The notes: generated by a model not told the origin, from the letters alone. A DNA stretch of 64,000 nucleotides from CAJQLB01 sp041392065 (GCA_041392065.1 JAWKMU010000001.1:1-64000); one strand, 5' to 3'. Positions 23,254 through 32,911 are shown, counted from the first letter of the stretch. A program made the numbers and translations.

Positions 23254-24252
23254 ATGAATTTAATATCTGTAAAAGAGCATATTGGAGTGCCTAAGTATAA
23301 ACAGATTGTGCTTTCTATTGAAAAAAGTCTATCCAAAGGAAATTTAAAAAAAGGTGATAGGTTGCCATCAATAAATAGTATAAAGAATAGATTTTCATTG
23401 TCTAGAGATACTGTTTTAACAGCTTTTAATGAGTTGAAAATGAGAGGAGTTGTTGAGGCCATTCCTGGGAAAGGTTACTTTGTAAAAAGTGAAAACATAG
23501 ATATTACTGAACAAGTGTTTTTGTTGTTTGACGAGCTAAACTCCTTTAAAGAAGACTTATACAACTCGTTTTTAAGCAATCTCGATAACAATATTCAAGT
23601 CCATATTTATTTTCATCATTTTAATGTAGACGTTTTTAGAAAACACATTTACGATAGTATTGGCAATTACAACCATTATGTCATAATGCCTGCAAATTTA
23701 AAACACACAAATACTGTTATAGATAAGCTGCCTCATGATAAAGTTTACATTTTGGACCAAATGCACACAGAGCTGGAACATTATTCTGCCATTTATCAAA
23801 ATTTTGAAAGTGATATCTATAAAGGCTTAATGTCTGCTTCAGAGCTTTTAAAAAAGTACACTAACTTGGTGCTGCTATTTTCAGATGAAAAACAACCTTA
23901 CGGAATGCTAAAGGGATTTGAAAAATTTGGAAAACAAACCAATTTTCCAATTCATGTCATTAATAACTTATCGAATAGAATCCCTAAAAAAGGAGAAGTT
24001 TATTTAATACTAGAAGACAGGAGTTTAATTCAACTGATAAAAAAAATAAAGCATCAGAATCTAATTTTGGGTAAGGATATTGGGATTATTTCATACAACG
24101 ATACACTTTTAAAAGAAATTGTTGAAGGTGGAATTACTACAATTTCAACTGATTTTAAACAAATGGGGAAACGCTTGGCGCAAATGATTATGAATAATGA
24201 AACGGTTAAAATTGAAAACACAAATGGATTGATAATTAGAAACTCATTATAG
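23254..24252 (+). CDS. GntR-family regulator with sugar-binding-like C-terminal domain
   Basis: A 332-residue regulator. Residues 1-75 are a GntR winged helix (KYKQIVLSIEKSLSKGNLKKGDRLPSIN, RFSLSRDTVLTAFNELKMRGVVEAIPGKGYFV). The remainder has the LacI/periplasmic-binding fold: HYVIMPANLKHTNTVIDKLPHDKVYILDQM, SAIYQNFESDIYKGLMSA, KDIGIISYNDTLLKEIVEGGITTISTDFKQMG. Such hybrids sense sugars in Bacteroidota. It is divergent from the galactanase operon and heads the galactose operon, so it probably controls both. The ligand is probably galactose or a galactooligosaccharide, by inference. Confidence 0.92.
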   Translation: MNLISVKEHIGVPKYKQIVLSIEKSLSKGNLKKGDRLPSINSIKNRFSLSRDTVLTAFNELKMRGVVEAIPGKGYFVKSENIDITEQVFLLFDELNSFKEDLYNSFLSNLDNNIQVHIYFHHFNVDVFRKHIYDSIGNYNHYVIMPANLKHTNTVIDKLPHDKVYILDQMHTELEHYSAIYQNFESDIYKGLMSASELLKKYTNLVLLFSDEKQPYGMLKGFEKFGKQTNFPIHVINNLSNRIPKKGEVYLILEDRSLIQLIKKIKHQNLILGKDIGIISYNDTLLKEIVEGGITTISTDFKQMGKRLAQMIMNNETVKIENTNGLIIRNSL

Positions 24253-24262
24253 ATTTAATAAG

Positions 24263-25159
24263 TTGTACAAAGTAAATCATATAAAACACAAAACAGAAAA
24301 GTCTAATTATTTAGAGGTAAATAATAGTGACTTTGGAATATATTCTAGGATTGATTTGAACTTAGGTGGAAGCTTGCAAGATCTCACCATAAATAACGAA
24401 AAAATTATTACTAGTGAAAATATGATCTATGAGCAACATTTTAATTCTGCAATCTTATTTCCGTTTGTAAACCGATTGCATAGTGGTATCTATAATTTTA
24501 AGAACAAAACGTATAAATTATTTAAAAATAAGGATGATGAAGGTCATGCCATTCATGGTTTAGTATATAATAAGACATTTAATATGTTATCATTTGCTGA
24601 GCAAGACAATAAACTCATGATAAATCTTTGTTATGAGGAGATGGAACCAGATGAAGGATTTCCATTTAAATACTCAGTTTTCCTTACTTATATATTTCAA
24701 TCTAACGCATTAAGCTTAAAGGTGAGTGTAATAAATGAAGATGAAAACGAATTCCCTTTTGCAATAGGTTGGCATCCTTATTTTTTTAATGATGATTTAC
24801 ACAACAGTAGTTTGGTTTTAAATCGTAATGCGAAGATATTTTTCGATGAAAGATTTAACTATAAAATAGATGATGCTAAAAATTCTTCATTAAAAATTGT
24901 AGACAATGAGTTTGATGATTGCTATATCCTTGAGTCCAATGAAATAACCTTGGAAACACCAACGTACAGTATTAAAATAGAGTTCAGCACAGACTTTAAT
25001 TATGTTCAGGTTTATATACCAAAAAACAGAAATTTTATTGCTCTTGAACCTCAAACAGGAGTTGCAAATAACTTTAATAACGGTTTAGGCTTAAAGACGC
25101 TAAAGCCTTCCGAGAGTTTTGAAAAAGAATGGAAAATTACTTTACTAAATACTAACTAA
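24263..25159 (+). CDS. Aldose 1-epimerase-like protein, TTG start
   Basis: A 298-residue galactose-mutarotase fold protein. YSRIDLNLGGSLQDLTINNEKI gives the start of the beta-sandwich, FPFVNRLHSGIYNFKNKTYKLF and HAIHGLVYNKTF carry the conserved Arg and His, and FAIGWHPYFFND holds the second His. ALEPQTGVANNFNNGLGLKTLKPSESF closes the domain. The reading frame begins with TTG at 24263, ten bases after the regulator stop; no ATG lies nearby before conserved sequence. It converts beta- to alpha-galactose for GalK, in a Leloir-type operon. Confidence 0.88.
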   Translation: MYKVNHIKHKTEKSNYLEVNNSDFGIYSRIDLNLGGSLQDLTINNEKIITSENMIYEQHFNSAILFPFVNRLHSGIYNFKNKTYKLFKNKDDEGHAIHGLVYNKTFNMLSFAEQDNKLMINLCYEEMEPDEGFPFKYSVFLTYIFQSNALSLKVSVINEDENEFPFAIGWHPYFFNDDLHNSSLVLNRNAKIFFDERFNYKIDDAKNSSLKIVDNEFDDCYILESNEITLETPTYSIKIEFSTDFNYVQVYIPKNRNFIALEPQTGVANNFNNGLGLKTLKPSESFEKEWKITLLNTN

Positions 25160-25170
25160 CACTATATATT

Positions 25171-26751
25171 ATGCAGATAATATCTTTTATTGGCTTTACC
25201 CTTCTGGTGGCAATTATTTCTTATTTAAAAAGCCGAAAAACCAACGAAAAAACATCAGATGGTTACTTTTTGGGAGGTAGAAGCCTTACTGCAGGAGTAA
25301 TTGCAGGATCGTTGCTATTAACTAATTTATCAACAGAACAGTTGGTTGGGCTTAATGGACAATCCTATTCAAATGGATTATCTGTTATGGCATGGGAAAC
25401 ATTAGCAGCAATTGCTATGGTCCTGACAGCAATATTTTTATTACCAAGATATCTTAAAGGCGGATTAACAACCATTCCTCAGTTTTTAGCCAAAAGATTT
25501 GACGTTACTACAAAAACAATTACTTCAGGTTTGTTTTTAACCGGTTATGTTGTAGTGCTTTTACCTATAATCTTATATTCTGGATCTATAGCTATTAGTG
25601 GTATGTTTAACATTCCAGAAATGCTAAGCATAAGTCATACACAATCTATTTGGCTTTGTGTTTGGGGAATTGGAATCGTTGGGTCCGCATATGCTATTTT
25701 TGGAGGTTTAAAAGCAGTAGCTGTTTCAGATTCTATTAATGCAATTGGATTGTTGGTTGGAGGTGTTTTAATTCCTGTTTTTGGACTCATAATGGTTGGA
25801 GACGGAAATTTTCTTGATGGAATATCAACCTTAGTCAATGACAATCCTGAGAAGTTTAACTCAATGGGAAGTAACTCAGATCCAGTTCCATTTTATACAA
25901 TTTTTACTGGAATGATGTTGGTTCAGATGTTTTATTGGGGAACAAATCAGCAAATTATTCAAAGAGCACTTGCTGCAAAAGATTTAAAAGAAGGCCAAAA
26001 AGGATTATTACTTGCTTCGTTTATTAAAATTCTTGGACCTTTAATTGTCGTTCTTCCTGGAATTATAGCTTGGCATTTATTTCAAGGAAATATAGAAAGT
26101 ACTGACCAAGCTTATCCAATGTTAGTAAATAAAGTTTTACCAACAACTCTGGTTGGCTTTTTTGCAGCTGTACTTTTTGGAGCAATTTTAAGTTCATTTA
26201 ATAGTGTTTTAAATAGTTCGGTTACTTTATTTGGCTTAGACATTTACAAACAACATATTAATAAAGGTGCTGACGAGAGAACTATAGTTAAAAGCGGTAA
26301 ACTGTTTGGTGTTGTACTTGCCATAGCTTCAATGTTTATAGCACCTCTTTTATTAGGTCAAGATAGTTTGTTTGATTATTTGCAAAAAGTAAACGGAATT
26401 TACAGCATACCAATACTTACCATCATTGTTGTTGGTTATTTAACCAAATATGTTCCAGCCATTGCAGCAAAAATTGGATTAATTTCTGGTGTTGCACTGT
26501 ATGTTGCTTACATATTTTTAGACATATATGTACCAACTTTATTTTCTGGATTACATTTTCTAGACATCATGGCAATTTTATTTATTCTGAACACTTTAAT
26601 TATGTTGGTAATAGGTAAAATAAACCCAAGAAAAGAAGTTTATGTGCAAGAATATACAAGACAGGTGGATATTACACCTTGGAAACATGTAAAATTAGCT
26701 GGCATCGCTATATGTGTTTTAGTTATAGCCATATATATCTATTTTGCTTAA
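25171..26751 (+). CDS. Sodium:solute symporter (SSS family), probable galactose transporter
   Basis: A 526-residue inner-membrane protein with about 14 hydrophobic helices. SDGYFLGGRSLTAGVIAGSLLLTNLSTEQLVGLNGQSY is the SSS signature around the unwound first helix; WGTNQQIIQRALAAKDLKEGQKGLLLASFIK is the family motif in the middle. The position between aldose epimerase and galactokinase implies galactose as substrate (SglT-like). Sodium coupling is inferred from the family. No outer-membrane SusC/D pair is in this locus. Confidence 0.9.
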   Translation: MQIISFIGFTLLVAIISYLKSRKTNEKTSDGYFLGGRSLTAGVIAGSLLLTNLSTEQLVGLNGQSYSNGLSVMAWETLAAIAMVLTAIFLLPRYLKGGLTTIPQFLAKRFDVTTKTITSGLFLTGYVVVLLPIILYSGSIAISGMFNIPEMLSISHTQSIWLCVWGIGIVGSAYAIFGGLKAVAVSDSINAIGLLVGGVLIPVFGLIMVGDGNFLDGISTLVNDNPEKFNSMGSNSDPVPFYTIFTGMMLVQMFYWGTNQQIIQRALAAKDLKEGQKGLLLASFIKILGPLIVVLPGIIAWHLFQGNIESTDQAYPMLVNKVLPTTLVGFFAAVLFGAILSSFNSVLNSSVTLFGLDIYKQHINKGADERTIVKSGKLFGVVLAIASMFIAPLLLGQDSLFDYLQKVNGIYSIPILTIIVVGYLTKYVPAIAAKIGLISGVALYVAYIFLDIYVPTLFSGLHFLDIMAILFILNTLIMLVIGKINPRKEVYVQEYTRQVDITPWKHVKLAGIAICVLVIAIYIYFA

Positions 26752-26754
26752 TGG

Positions 26755-27918
26755 ATGAATACCCTTTTAGTTGAACATATAACATCTGTTTTTAAGAAAA
26801 AATATAAAACTTCACCTATATTAATAAGTGCTCCTGGCAGAATAAATATTATAGGTGAACATACAGACTATAATGAGGGTTTTGTTTTTCCTGCTGCCAT
26901 AGATAAAAATTTGTATTTAGCTATTGCAAAGAGTAGTGAAGCTTATTGTTCGGCATATGCTTTTGATAATGATGAATCGTTTGAGTTTGGGCTGGATAAT
27001 ATACAAACAATTATAAAAGGAGACTGGCGAAATTTTGTTTTAGGAGTTGTTGCCGAAATACAAAAAAAAGGAAAAAAAATTGAACCTTTCAATATGGTTT
27101 TTGGAGGTGATATTCCAAATGGAGCAGGACTCTCATCTTCAGCTGCTTTAGAAAACAGCATTGTTTTTGGCCTAAATGAAATTTTCAACTTAAATCTCTC
27201 AAAGTCTGAAATGATTTTTATTTCACAACAAGCAGAACATAATTATGTAGGTGTGAGATGTGGAATTATGGATCAATACGCAAGTATGTTTGGATTACCT
27301 GATCATGCTTTACTTCTTGATTGTAGAACCATTGAAGCTGCACCTTTTAAAATTGACTTAAACAACTATCAACTGGTTTTAATTAATACCAATGTGAGTC
27401 ATAATTTGGTTGATGCTGAATATAACAATAGAAGATCGGTTTGCGAAAAAGTGGCTTCGCTACTTAAAGTTCCATTTTTAAGGGATGCTTCAGAAGGAGA
27501 TTTAAATAAAATTAAAGCACAGATTTCTGAAAGTGATTATCAAAAAGCACTTTATATAATTCAAGAGAATAATCGTGTTTTAAAAGCTGCTAAAATGATT
27601 CAAGAAAGTAATCTTGAGGCATTAGGCAACTTATTGTTTGAGGCTCATGAAGGTGCAAAAAATCAATTTAAAATTAGTTGTAATGAGCTCGATTTTTTAG
27701 TTGAACAAGCTAAAGAAAACCCTTATGTTTTGGGAGCAAGAATGATGGGAGGAGGTTTTGGAGGCTGTACTATTAACATTGTAAAAAACAACTATATTAA
27801 TGAGTTTGTCAATGATGTTACAAGAGAATATAAAACAACGTTTGGTCTTGAAGCATCTGTTTATTATATAAAGCTCTCAGGAGGCACTCATGTTATAAAA
27901 AATATACATCAGAATTAA
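26755..27918 (+). CDS. galK: Galactokinase
   Basis: A 387-residue GHMP-fold kinase that makes galactose 1-phosphate from alpha-galactose and ATP. The galactokinase signature is ISAPGRINIIGEHTDYNEG near residue 25, the ATP loop is GGDIPNGAGLSSSAALE, and the third motif is LGARMMGGGFGGCTINIV. An Asp-Gln pair in RCGIMDQYASMFG provides the catalytic base. The start is ATG at 26755; an ATG four bases upstream is closed by a stop at once. It lies between the symporter (three bases) and galT (three bases). Confidence 0.96.
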   Translation: MNTLLVEHITSVFKKKYKTSPILISAPGRINIIGEHTDYNEGFVFPAAIDKNLYLAIAKSSEAYCSAYAFDNDESFEFGLDNIQTIIKGDWRNFVLGVVAEIQKKGKKIEPFNMVFGGDIPNGAGLSSSAALENSIVFGLNEIFNLNLSKSEMIFISQQAEHNYVGVRCGIMDQYASMFGLPDHALLLDCRTIEAAPFKIDLNNYQLVLINTNVSHNLVDAEYNNRRSVCEKVASLLKVPFLRDASEGDLNKIKAQISESDYQKALYIIQENNRVLKAAKMIQESNLEALGNLLFEAHEGAKNQFKISCNELDFLVEQAKENPYVLGARMMGGGFGGCTINIVKNNYINEFVNDVTREYKTTFGLEASVYYIKLSGGTHVIKNIHQN

Positions 27919-27921
27919 AAA

Positions 27922-28953
27922 ATGAATTCGGACTTACAAGAATACTCACATAAACGCTATAATTCCTTAACAGGAGAATGGGTTTTAGTATCACCTCACA
28001 GAGCAAAGAGACCTTGGCAAGGGCAGAATGAAGGTGTGATAAATAGCGAGCAGTTAACTTATGATGAGAACTGCTATTTATGTCCAGGAAATATTAGAGC
28101 TAATGGAGAGGTAAATCCAAAATATGATGATGTATACGTATTTGCAAACGATTTTGCTGCTTTGCAATCCGATTCAAAACAATTCAATCTTGATGATGGT
28201 TTAATTAAGGCAGTAAGCGAACAAGGACTTTGTAAAGTTATTTGCTTTAGTCCGGACCACTCAAAAAGCTTAGCTCAAATGACTGTTAAAGAGATTGAAA
28301 AAGTGATTCAAGCTTGGCAAAGTGAGTTCACATCTTTAGCTAAAAAAGAAAGCATTAATTATGTTCAAATTTTTGAAAATAAAGGATTCATTATGGGTTG
28401 TAGTAATCCACATCCTCATGGACAAATTTGGAGTAATTCTTCTTTACCTAACGAAATTTTAAAGAAAGATATAGAGCAGTTAGACTATTATAAAAAACAT
28501 AAAAAAATATTATTAGAAAGTTATTTAAAACAAGAGCTAAAACTTAATGAGCGCATTATTTTTGAAAACAGAGCTTTTGTAGTGTTAGTTCCTTTTTGGG
28601 CTGTATGGCCCTATGAGACTATGATAATTCCAAAATCACCACAAAAGAATATTAGTAAACTACCAAGTAAAGAAACTATTTTATTTGCTCAAGCAATTTC
28701 GGTTGTAACCAAAGTTTATGATAAACTTTTTAATTGTTCATTTCCTTATTCCAGTGGTATTCACCAAGCTCCAACAAATGGTATGAATAATGAGCATTGG
28801 CACTGGCACATGAGTTTTTATCCACCATTATTGAGAAGCGCTACTGTTAAGAAATTTATGGTTGGTTATGAAATGTTTGCAACTCCACAGAGAGATATTA
28901 CACCAGAAACTGCTGCAAAAACTCTGAGGAAACTAGCTGAAAATTTATACTAA
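27922..28953 (+). CDS. galT: Galactose-1-phosphate uridylyltransferase
   Basis: A 343-residue histidine-triad transferase. KRYNSLTGEWVLVSPHRAKRPWQGQ is the characteristic start, with zinc cysteines in ENCYLCPGN; the active-site SNPHPHGQIW (His-Pro-His with Gln) is present and a second His set (EHWHWHMSFYPP) follows. It exchanges UMP between UDP-glucose and galactose 1-phosphate. It is the last gene of the galactose operon, followed four bases later by a terminator. No galE (UDP-galactose epimerase) is in the window and would have to be elsewhere. Confidence 0.96.
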   Translation: MNSDLQEYSHKRYNSLTGEWVLVSPHRAKRPWQGQNEGVINSEQLTYDENCYLCPGNIRANGEVNPKYDDVYVFANDFAALQSDSKQFNLDDGLIKAVSEQGLCKVICFSPDHSKSLAQMTVKEIEKVIQAWQSEFTSLAKKESINYVQIFENKGFIMGCSNPHPHGQIWSNSSLPNEILKKDIEQLDYYKKHKKILLESYLKQELKLNERIIFENRAFVVLVPFWAVWPYETMIIPKSPQKNISKLPSKETILFAQAISVVTKVYDKLFNCSFPYSSGIHQAPTNGMNNEHWHWHMSFYPPLLRSATVKKFMVGYEMFATPQRDITPETAAKTLRKLAENLY

Positions 28954-28956
28954 TTA

Positions 28957-28987
28957 AAAAGCTCCTCAAATAACTTGAGAAGCTTTT
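28957..28987. terminator. Bidirectional terminator between galT and the T9SS gene
   Basis: AAAAGCTCCTCAA and TTGAGAAGCTTTT form a stem with one mismatch around a short loop, flanked by A and T runs on both sides. It serves galT on the plus strand and the T9SS gene at 29011 on the minus strand. Confidence 0.8.
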
Positions 28988-29010
28988 ACTATTTAAATAA
29001 AAATACTCTA

Positions 29011-29931
29011 TTAAAATTTAACAAGTTTAGTGATTTGTTGTTTCCCAGAGTTGTTAGTTGCTTTTATAATGTAAATGTTTGGTGTTAAATCAGAAATGTT
29101 GAATTCACTATATTCAGCAAATTCACCTCTAAATTCTTTTACTAATTTGCCATTAATATCATATACCATTACATCATTTAAGGAGTTACTTATCTTGATG
29201 ATGTTATTTGATGGATTTGGAAATACTGAAAACTTATCTTTAAGTTCAAAAGCATCGTTAGAAAGCGTCATTGCATAAGTATACTCTGTGGTTTGTTTCC
29301 AAAAAACATCTGCATTTGAATCACCATTCCAATCATCGGCTAAGTAAACACAAAAAGAGGTTATATCTGGTTTATCTAATGTTACATTAAAAACTTCAGC
29401 GCCATCATTCATGTCTACTTCCATGCTTGTAGCTCCTGTTAAAGTGAATTTAAATTTAAAATCAGCATAAGCTGTTGATCCATTTATTGATGAAGCATTA
29501 ATAGTACCACCTTGAGAAACAACTTCCCATGGCATATAACTTCCACTTGCTTCACCATTCATATTAACTTGTACTGCATAGTTATTATGTCTGTCTAGCC
29601 ATCCAGTAGTAGCAGTTGGGCTAGCTAAAAGAGCAATTCCAATTTGACCATAAGCTCTAGTTGCACTTACAGTAATTGTAAAACTATCTCCAATTGCCAT
29701 TGTTGTTGGTGTACCACCTGGAAGTCCAGTTTGTGTAAAATCTCTGAAAGATGCAACTTGTTTAGCGCTAAGATTTGCCCACATTCCCATAGCACCACTT
29801 CCATTGTCATAGGTTCCACCACCATCTGAGTAATGCGAATAATGACTTGGGTTCTGTGGATAATTAATTGTTGTTTGCGCATTCAAACAAAATGATGCGA
29901 CAACAAAGAGGGTAAAGTAAAATTCCTTCAT
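29011..29931 (-). CDS. Secreted protein with T9SS type A sorting domain, function unknown
   Basis: A 306-residue exported protein: signal peptide (MKEFYFTLFVVASFCLNAQ), then a beta-rich domain of about 200 residues (HYSHYSDGGGTYDNGSGAMGMWANL, ATTGWLDRHNNYAVQVNMNGEASG, SMEVDMNDGAEVFNVTLDKPDI), and a C-terminal T9SS sorting domain (FSVFPNPSNNIIKISN ... NIYIIKATNNSGKQQITKLVKF). I recognise no enzyme motif. It lies 13 bases after the exported GH13 amylase and is likely co-transcribed with it, so an alpha-glucan-binding role is possible. It is expected to be surface-anchored or released. Confidence 0.8.
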   Translation of the reverse strand: MKEFYFTLFVVASFCLNAQTTINYPQNPSHYSHYSDGGGTYDNGSGAMGMWANLSAKQVASFRDFTQTGLPGGTPTTMAIGDSFTITVSATRAYGQIGIALLASPTATTGWLDRHNNYAVQVNMNGEASGSYMPWEVVSQGGTINASSINGSTAYADFKFKFTLTGATSMEVDMNDGAEVFNVTLDKPDITSFCVYLADDWNGDSNADVFWKQTTEYTYAMTLSNDAFELKDKFSVFPNPSNNIIKISNSLNDVMVYDINGKLVKEFRGEFAEYSEFNISDLTPNIYIIKATNNSGKQQITKLVKF

Positions 29932-29944
29932 GTGTTAATATTAT

Positions 29945-32821
29945 TTAATTAATAATCAGTCTCTTAGAAATCGAATTAGATTTAGCTTCAAATTTCACAA
30001 CATAGACACCTTTTGATAGTTTAGAAATATCAAAGTTGTGTTTCGCATTAAAATCACCTTTAAAAGTTATAATTTCTTTTCCAGTGATACCATAAATTGT
30101 AACTGTATTAACGGCTTTGTTCACATTAAAAGAAGTTGAGGCAGGGTTTGGATAAATCGTAAAATCTTTATCTAAAACAACATCTTCAATACTTAAAGTA
30201 GAGGCTTTGTTTCCATAAATTCTGAATTCTCCAGGTGGAATATTTATTGCACTTGCTGTATTAGTTACATTAATGAAAGAACTACCTGATGCATCCATTA
30301 AATCATACCAATCTCCTGTGTAAGGAAAATTAGGTACTACATTCTGAGAAGTAACATCAAAATTAGCAAGGATAACCACATTTTTAAGTGATGAACTTGG
30401 TATGGTATTGTCCCAAATGTAAATTTTTGGAGTTAATGTATTTGTGGTAATTGAATAATTGCCTTCAAACACATCTTCATTAATTTTTAAAGCATTAAGT
30501 CTCGACCAATCGTTATAAATTTGACTTCTGTTGGGGTCACTTAACCAACCATTTACCCATTGAGGTTGAGGTTTGGTGTCCAATTTACAGCCATCGTTAT
30601 CATAACTTCCATCGTTACAAGTAAAAATAGAGTTTTCCATGCCTAATTCTCCAAAATGCCAAATCATTTTAGGGCCAGGAATTGTTAATGAAACAGCACC
30701 TAAAGCAGACATACGTTGTAAAGCTGTATTTAAGTTAGTTACATCATATCCACCACTACTATTTCCAAACTGAAGGTTTTTATACATTAAGCGTTCTTCG
30801 TCATGGCTTTCGGCATAACCTACAAGTCTTTTACCTGTGAAACCGCGTGCAGTATGTCCCATTCTACTAATATCGTTATTGGAATTATAACCCATTGTTA
30901 ATTGGTTATATTCATTAGTCATTTTTCCCCAAAGCATAATGCCTTTTCCTTCACCAAGTCTGTAATTTGACCATTCGATTTCTTCATTTGCTGATCCAGC
31001 ATCACTCCCAAGATGTTCAAAAATAACATAATGATTTGGATCTAAACTCCAAGAGTAATCAGCATATTGTTTTAAAATTGCAACTCTATCTGCTTGATAT
31101 TGCTCTGTGCAAGTTGAACCACTTGCACAATTTTGAGTAAACCCTTTTGTTAAATCCCAACGGAAACCATCTATCTTAAATTCTTCAATCCAATGTTCTA
31201 CAACTCGTTCAACATATTTTTGGGTTCGCGGTTGTTGATGGTTAAAATCTGAACCTACACTGTAACTATGTGTTGCAGTTTGATTAAAATAAGGGTTTTC
31301 ACTACTTGGATCTCCCCAACCATCCTTGTCGCCATCAACCATCCACATTCTGTTCATTGGGTTTCTTCCAAAGGCATGGTTTAATGCAACGTCTAATATA
31401 ATTGCAATACCATTCTGATGGTAAAGGTCTATAAGCTCTTTAAACTTATCTTCAGTTCCATAAAACTTATCCAAAGCCATATGGAATGAAGTATTATAAC
31501 CCCAACTTTCATTACCTTCAAATTCCATTACAGGCATTAATTGAATGGCATTGACATTTAAGTCTTTAAAATAATCAATTCTGTCAATTAAATCTTGGAA
31601 GTTTCTATCTGCATCAAAATCGCGTACTAAAACTTCATAAATAATCAAATCTTCCTTTTTTGGTTTATTGAAGTTGGTAACTTGCCAATTGTAAGGTGTT
31701 TGTCCTGTTTTTAAAACAGTTACTTCACGTTCTTGATCATTTGGATAAGCAGGTAAACTTGGATATGTTGATGCAGGAATCCAAGGATCATCAAAAGGAG
31801 ATAAAACTAATGTTGAAAATGGGTCAGCGGTTTTTACTAATTCAGGTGAATCTGTTGGTACGCTTGTTTTGTCTCCAACCCAATATTGATAAGTGTAGTC
31901 TGTTCCTGGAGTTAAACCTGTAAGTTCAATCCAAAACAAACTAGTACCACTTTCTTGTTTCATTGCATAGGCACTATCTGGTTGCCAACCATTAAAGCTG
32001 CCCGCGACATAAACGAAATCCTTATTTGGTGCATCAAGAACTAATGTAGCTTTTGTGTTGTCTCCACTATGATAATTAATACCATCTCTCATTCCTGCTG
32101 GAACGTTTGCATTAGTAGTAGCGTTAACTATAATATCAAAAAATTTACTGATTGATGAACCACCTTGAGTAACAACTAATTCACAGTATTGATTTTCAGT
32201 AAGACTCGAAAACAAATAACCATTATAAAAAGTGGTATTGTTTTGAGTATGAATTGGTGTTGCATTACCATTTACATATAAGGCATAGTTAGCAGGTCCA
32301 TTTGTATTAGTAGCCAATATTTGTGTGCCACCTCCAGAATTCAAAACAATGATACCATTAGCACTATTAGAAGGATTAATCATATTTACTTGAAATGCAC
32401 CTACATTAAAAAAGAAATCGTTACAACCATTTGCCTTTAATTCTTGACTGCCATCTTCATTTCTAAAAACCATTCCCATTTTAGTGGCACTAGCTTCTTC
32501 GCCAGCAGTTAATGAAAAGTAATTGTTTGGAGTAATGGTAATGCTCCAAGTACCGTCACCATTTGGTGTCATTTCGCCAATACCATCATCTTGTCCCCAA
32601 TTTCCAACTACATCAAAGCCCCAAGGATTGCTATCATTACCAATACCAGCGTGCATATAAACTTTTGTAGGGTTACTAAAGCCATTGCAATCTGTAGCTA
32701 TGCTATTTGCATCGACAGTTATTGTTACTGATTGATCAATTTCTATCGGACTTGGGTTTGTTGTAACTTGAGCAAATGCTACAATTGGCAGTATAATTAA
32801 AGAAAGTAATAACTTTTTCAT
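29945..32821 (-). CDS. Exported GH13 alpha-amylase with T9SS sorting domain
   Basis: A 958-residue secreted enzyme. A signal peptide (MKKLLLSLIILPIVAFAQ) is followed by beta-sandwich repeats (20-230), a CBM48-like/E-set module (about 255-345, YVAGSFNGWQPDSAYAMK), the GH13 barrel (about 385-800), and a T9SS type A sorting domain (FTIYPNPASTSFNV onwards). Catalytic residues are Asp556 (DGFRWDLTKG), Glu602 (VIFEHLGSDAG) and Asp674 (AESHDEERL). It would cleave starch or glycogen-like glucan at the cell surface. It belongs to the susCDE operon but is separated from susE by a terminator-like hairpin. Confidence 0.93.
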   Translation of the reverse strand: MKKLLLSLIILPIVAFAQVTTNPSPIEIDQSVTITVDANSIATDCNGFSNPTKVYMHAGIGNDSNPWGFDVVGNWGQDDGIGEMTPNGDGTWSITITPNNYFSLTAGEEASATKMGMVFRNEDGSQELKANGCNDFFFNVGAFQVNMINPSNSANGIIVLNSGGGTQILATNTNGPANYALYVNGNATPIHTQNNTTFYNGYLFSSLTENQYCELVVTQGGSSISKFFDIIVNATTNANVPAGMRDGINYHSGDNTKATLVLDAPNKDFVYVAGSFNGWQPDSAYAMKQESGTSLFWIELTGLTPGTDYTYQYWVGDKTSVPTDSPELVKTADPFSTLVLSPFDDPWIPASTYPSLPAYPNDQEREVTVLKTGQTPYNWQVTNFNKPKKEDLIIYEVLVRDFDADRNFQDLIDRIDYFKDLNVNAIQLMPVMEFEGNESWGYNTSFHMALDKFYGTEDKFKELIDLYHQNGIAIILDVALNHAFGRNPMNRMWMVDGDKDGWGDPSSENPYFNQTATHSYSVGSDFNHQQPRTQKYVERVVEHWIEEFKIDGFRWDLTKGFTQNCASGSTCTEQYQADRVAILKQYADYSWSLDPNHYVIFEHLGSDAGSANEEIEWSNYRLGEGKGIMLWGKMTNEYNQLTMGYNSNNDISRMGHTARGFTGKRLVGYAESHDEERLMYKNLQFGNSSGGYDVTNLNTALQRMSALGAVSLTIPGPKMIWHFGELGMENSIFTCNDGSYDNDGCKLDTKPQPQWVNGWLSDPNRSQIYNDWSRLNALKINEDVFEGNYSITTNTLTPKIYIWDNTIPSSSLKNVVILANFDVTSQNVVPNFPYTGDWYDLMDASGSSFINVTNTASAINIPPGEFRIYGNKASTLSIEDVVLDKDFTIYPNPASTSFNVNKAVNTVTIYGITGKEIITFKGDFNAKHNFDISKLSKGVYVVKFEAKSNSISKRLIIN

Positions 32822-32841
32822 AAACGTTTTTTTAAAATAAA

Positions 32842-32879
32842 AAGGTCTACATGAAAAAAGAAATTAACATGTAGACCTT
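32842..32879 (-). terminator. Intercistronic terminator between susE and the amylase gene
   Basis: AAGGTCTACATG and CATGTAGACCTT form a perfect 12-base-pair stem with a 14-base loop; on the minus strand it is followed by TTTTTATTTT. It lies after the susE stop and before the amylase start, so it probably lowers amylase expression relative to susCDE. Confidence 0.7.
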
Positions 32880-32911
32880 AAACAAATAAATTACATAATT
32901 TTATCCTAAAC

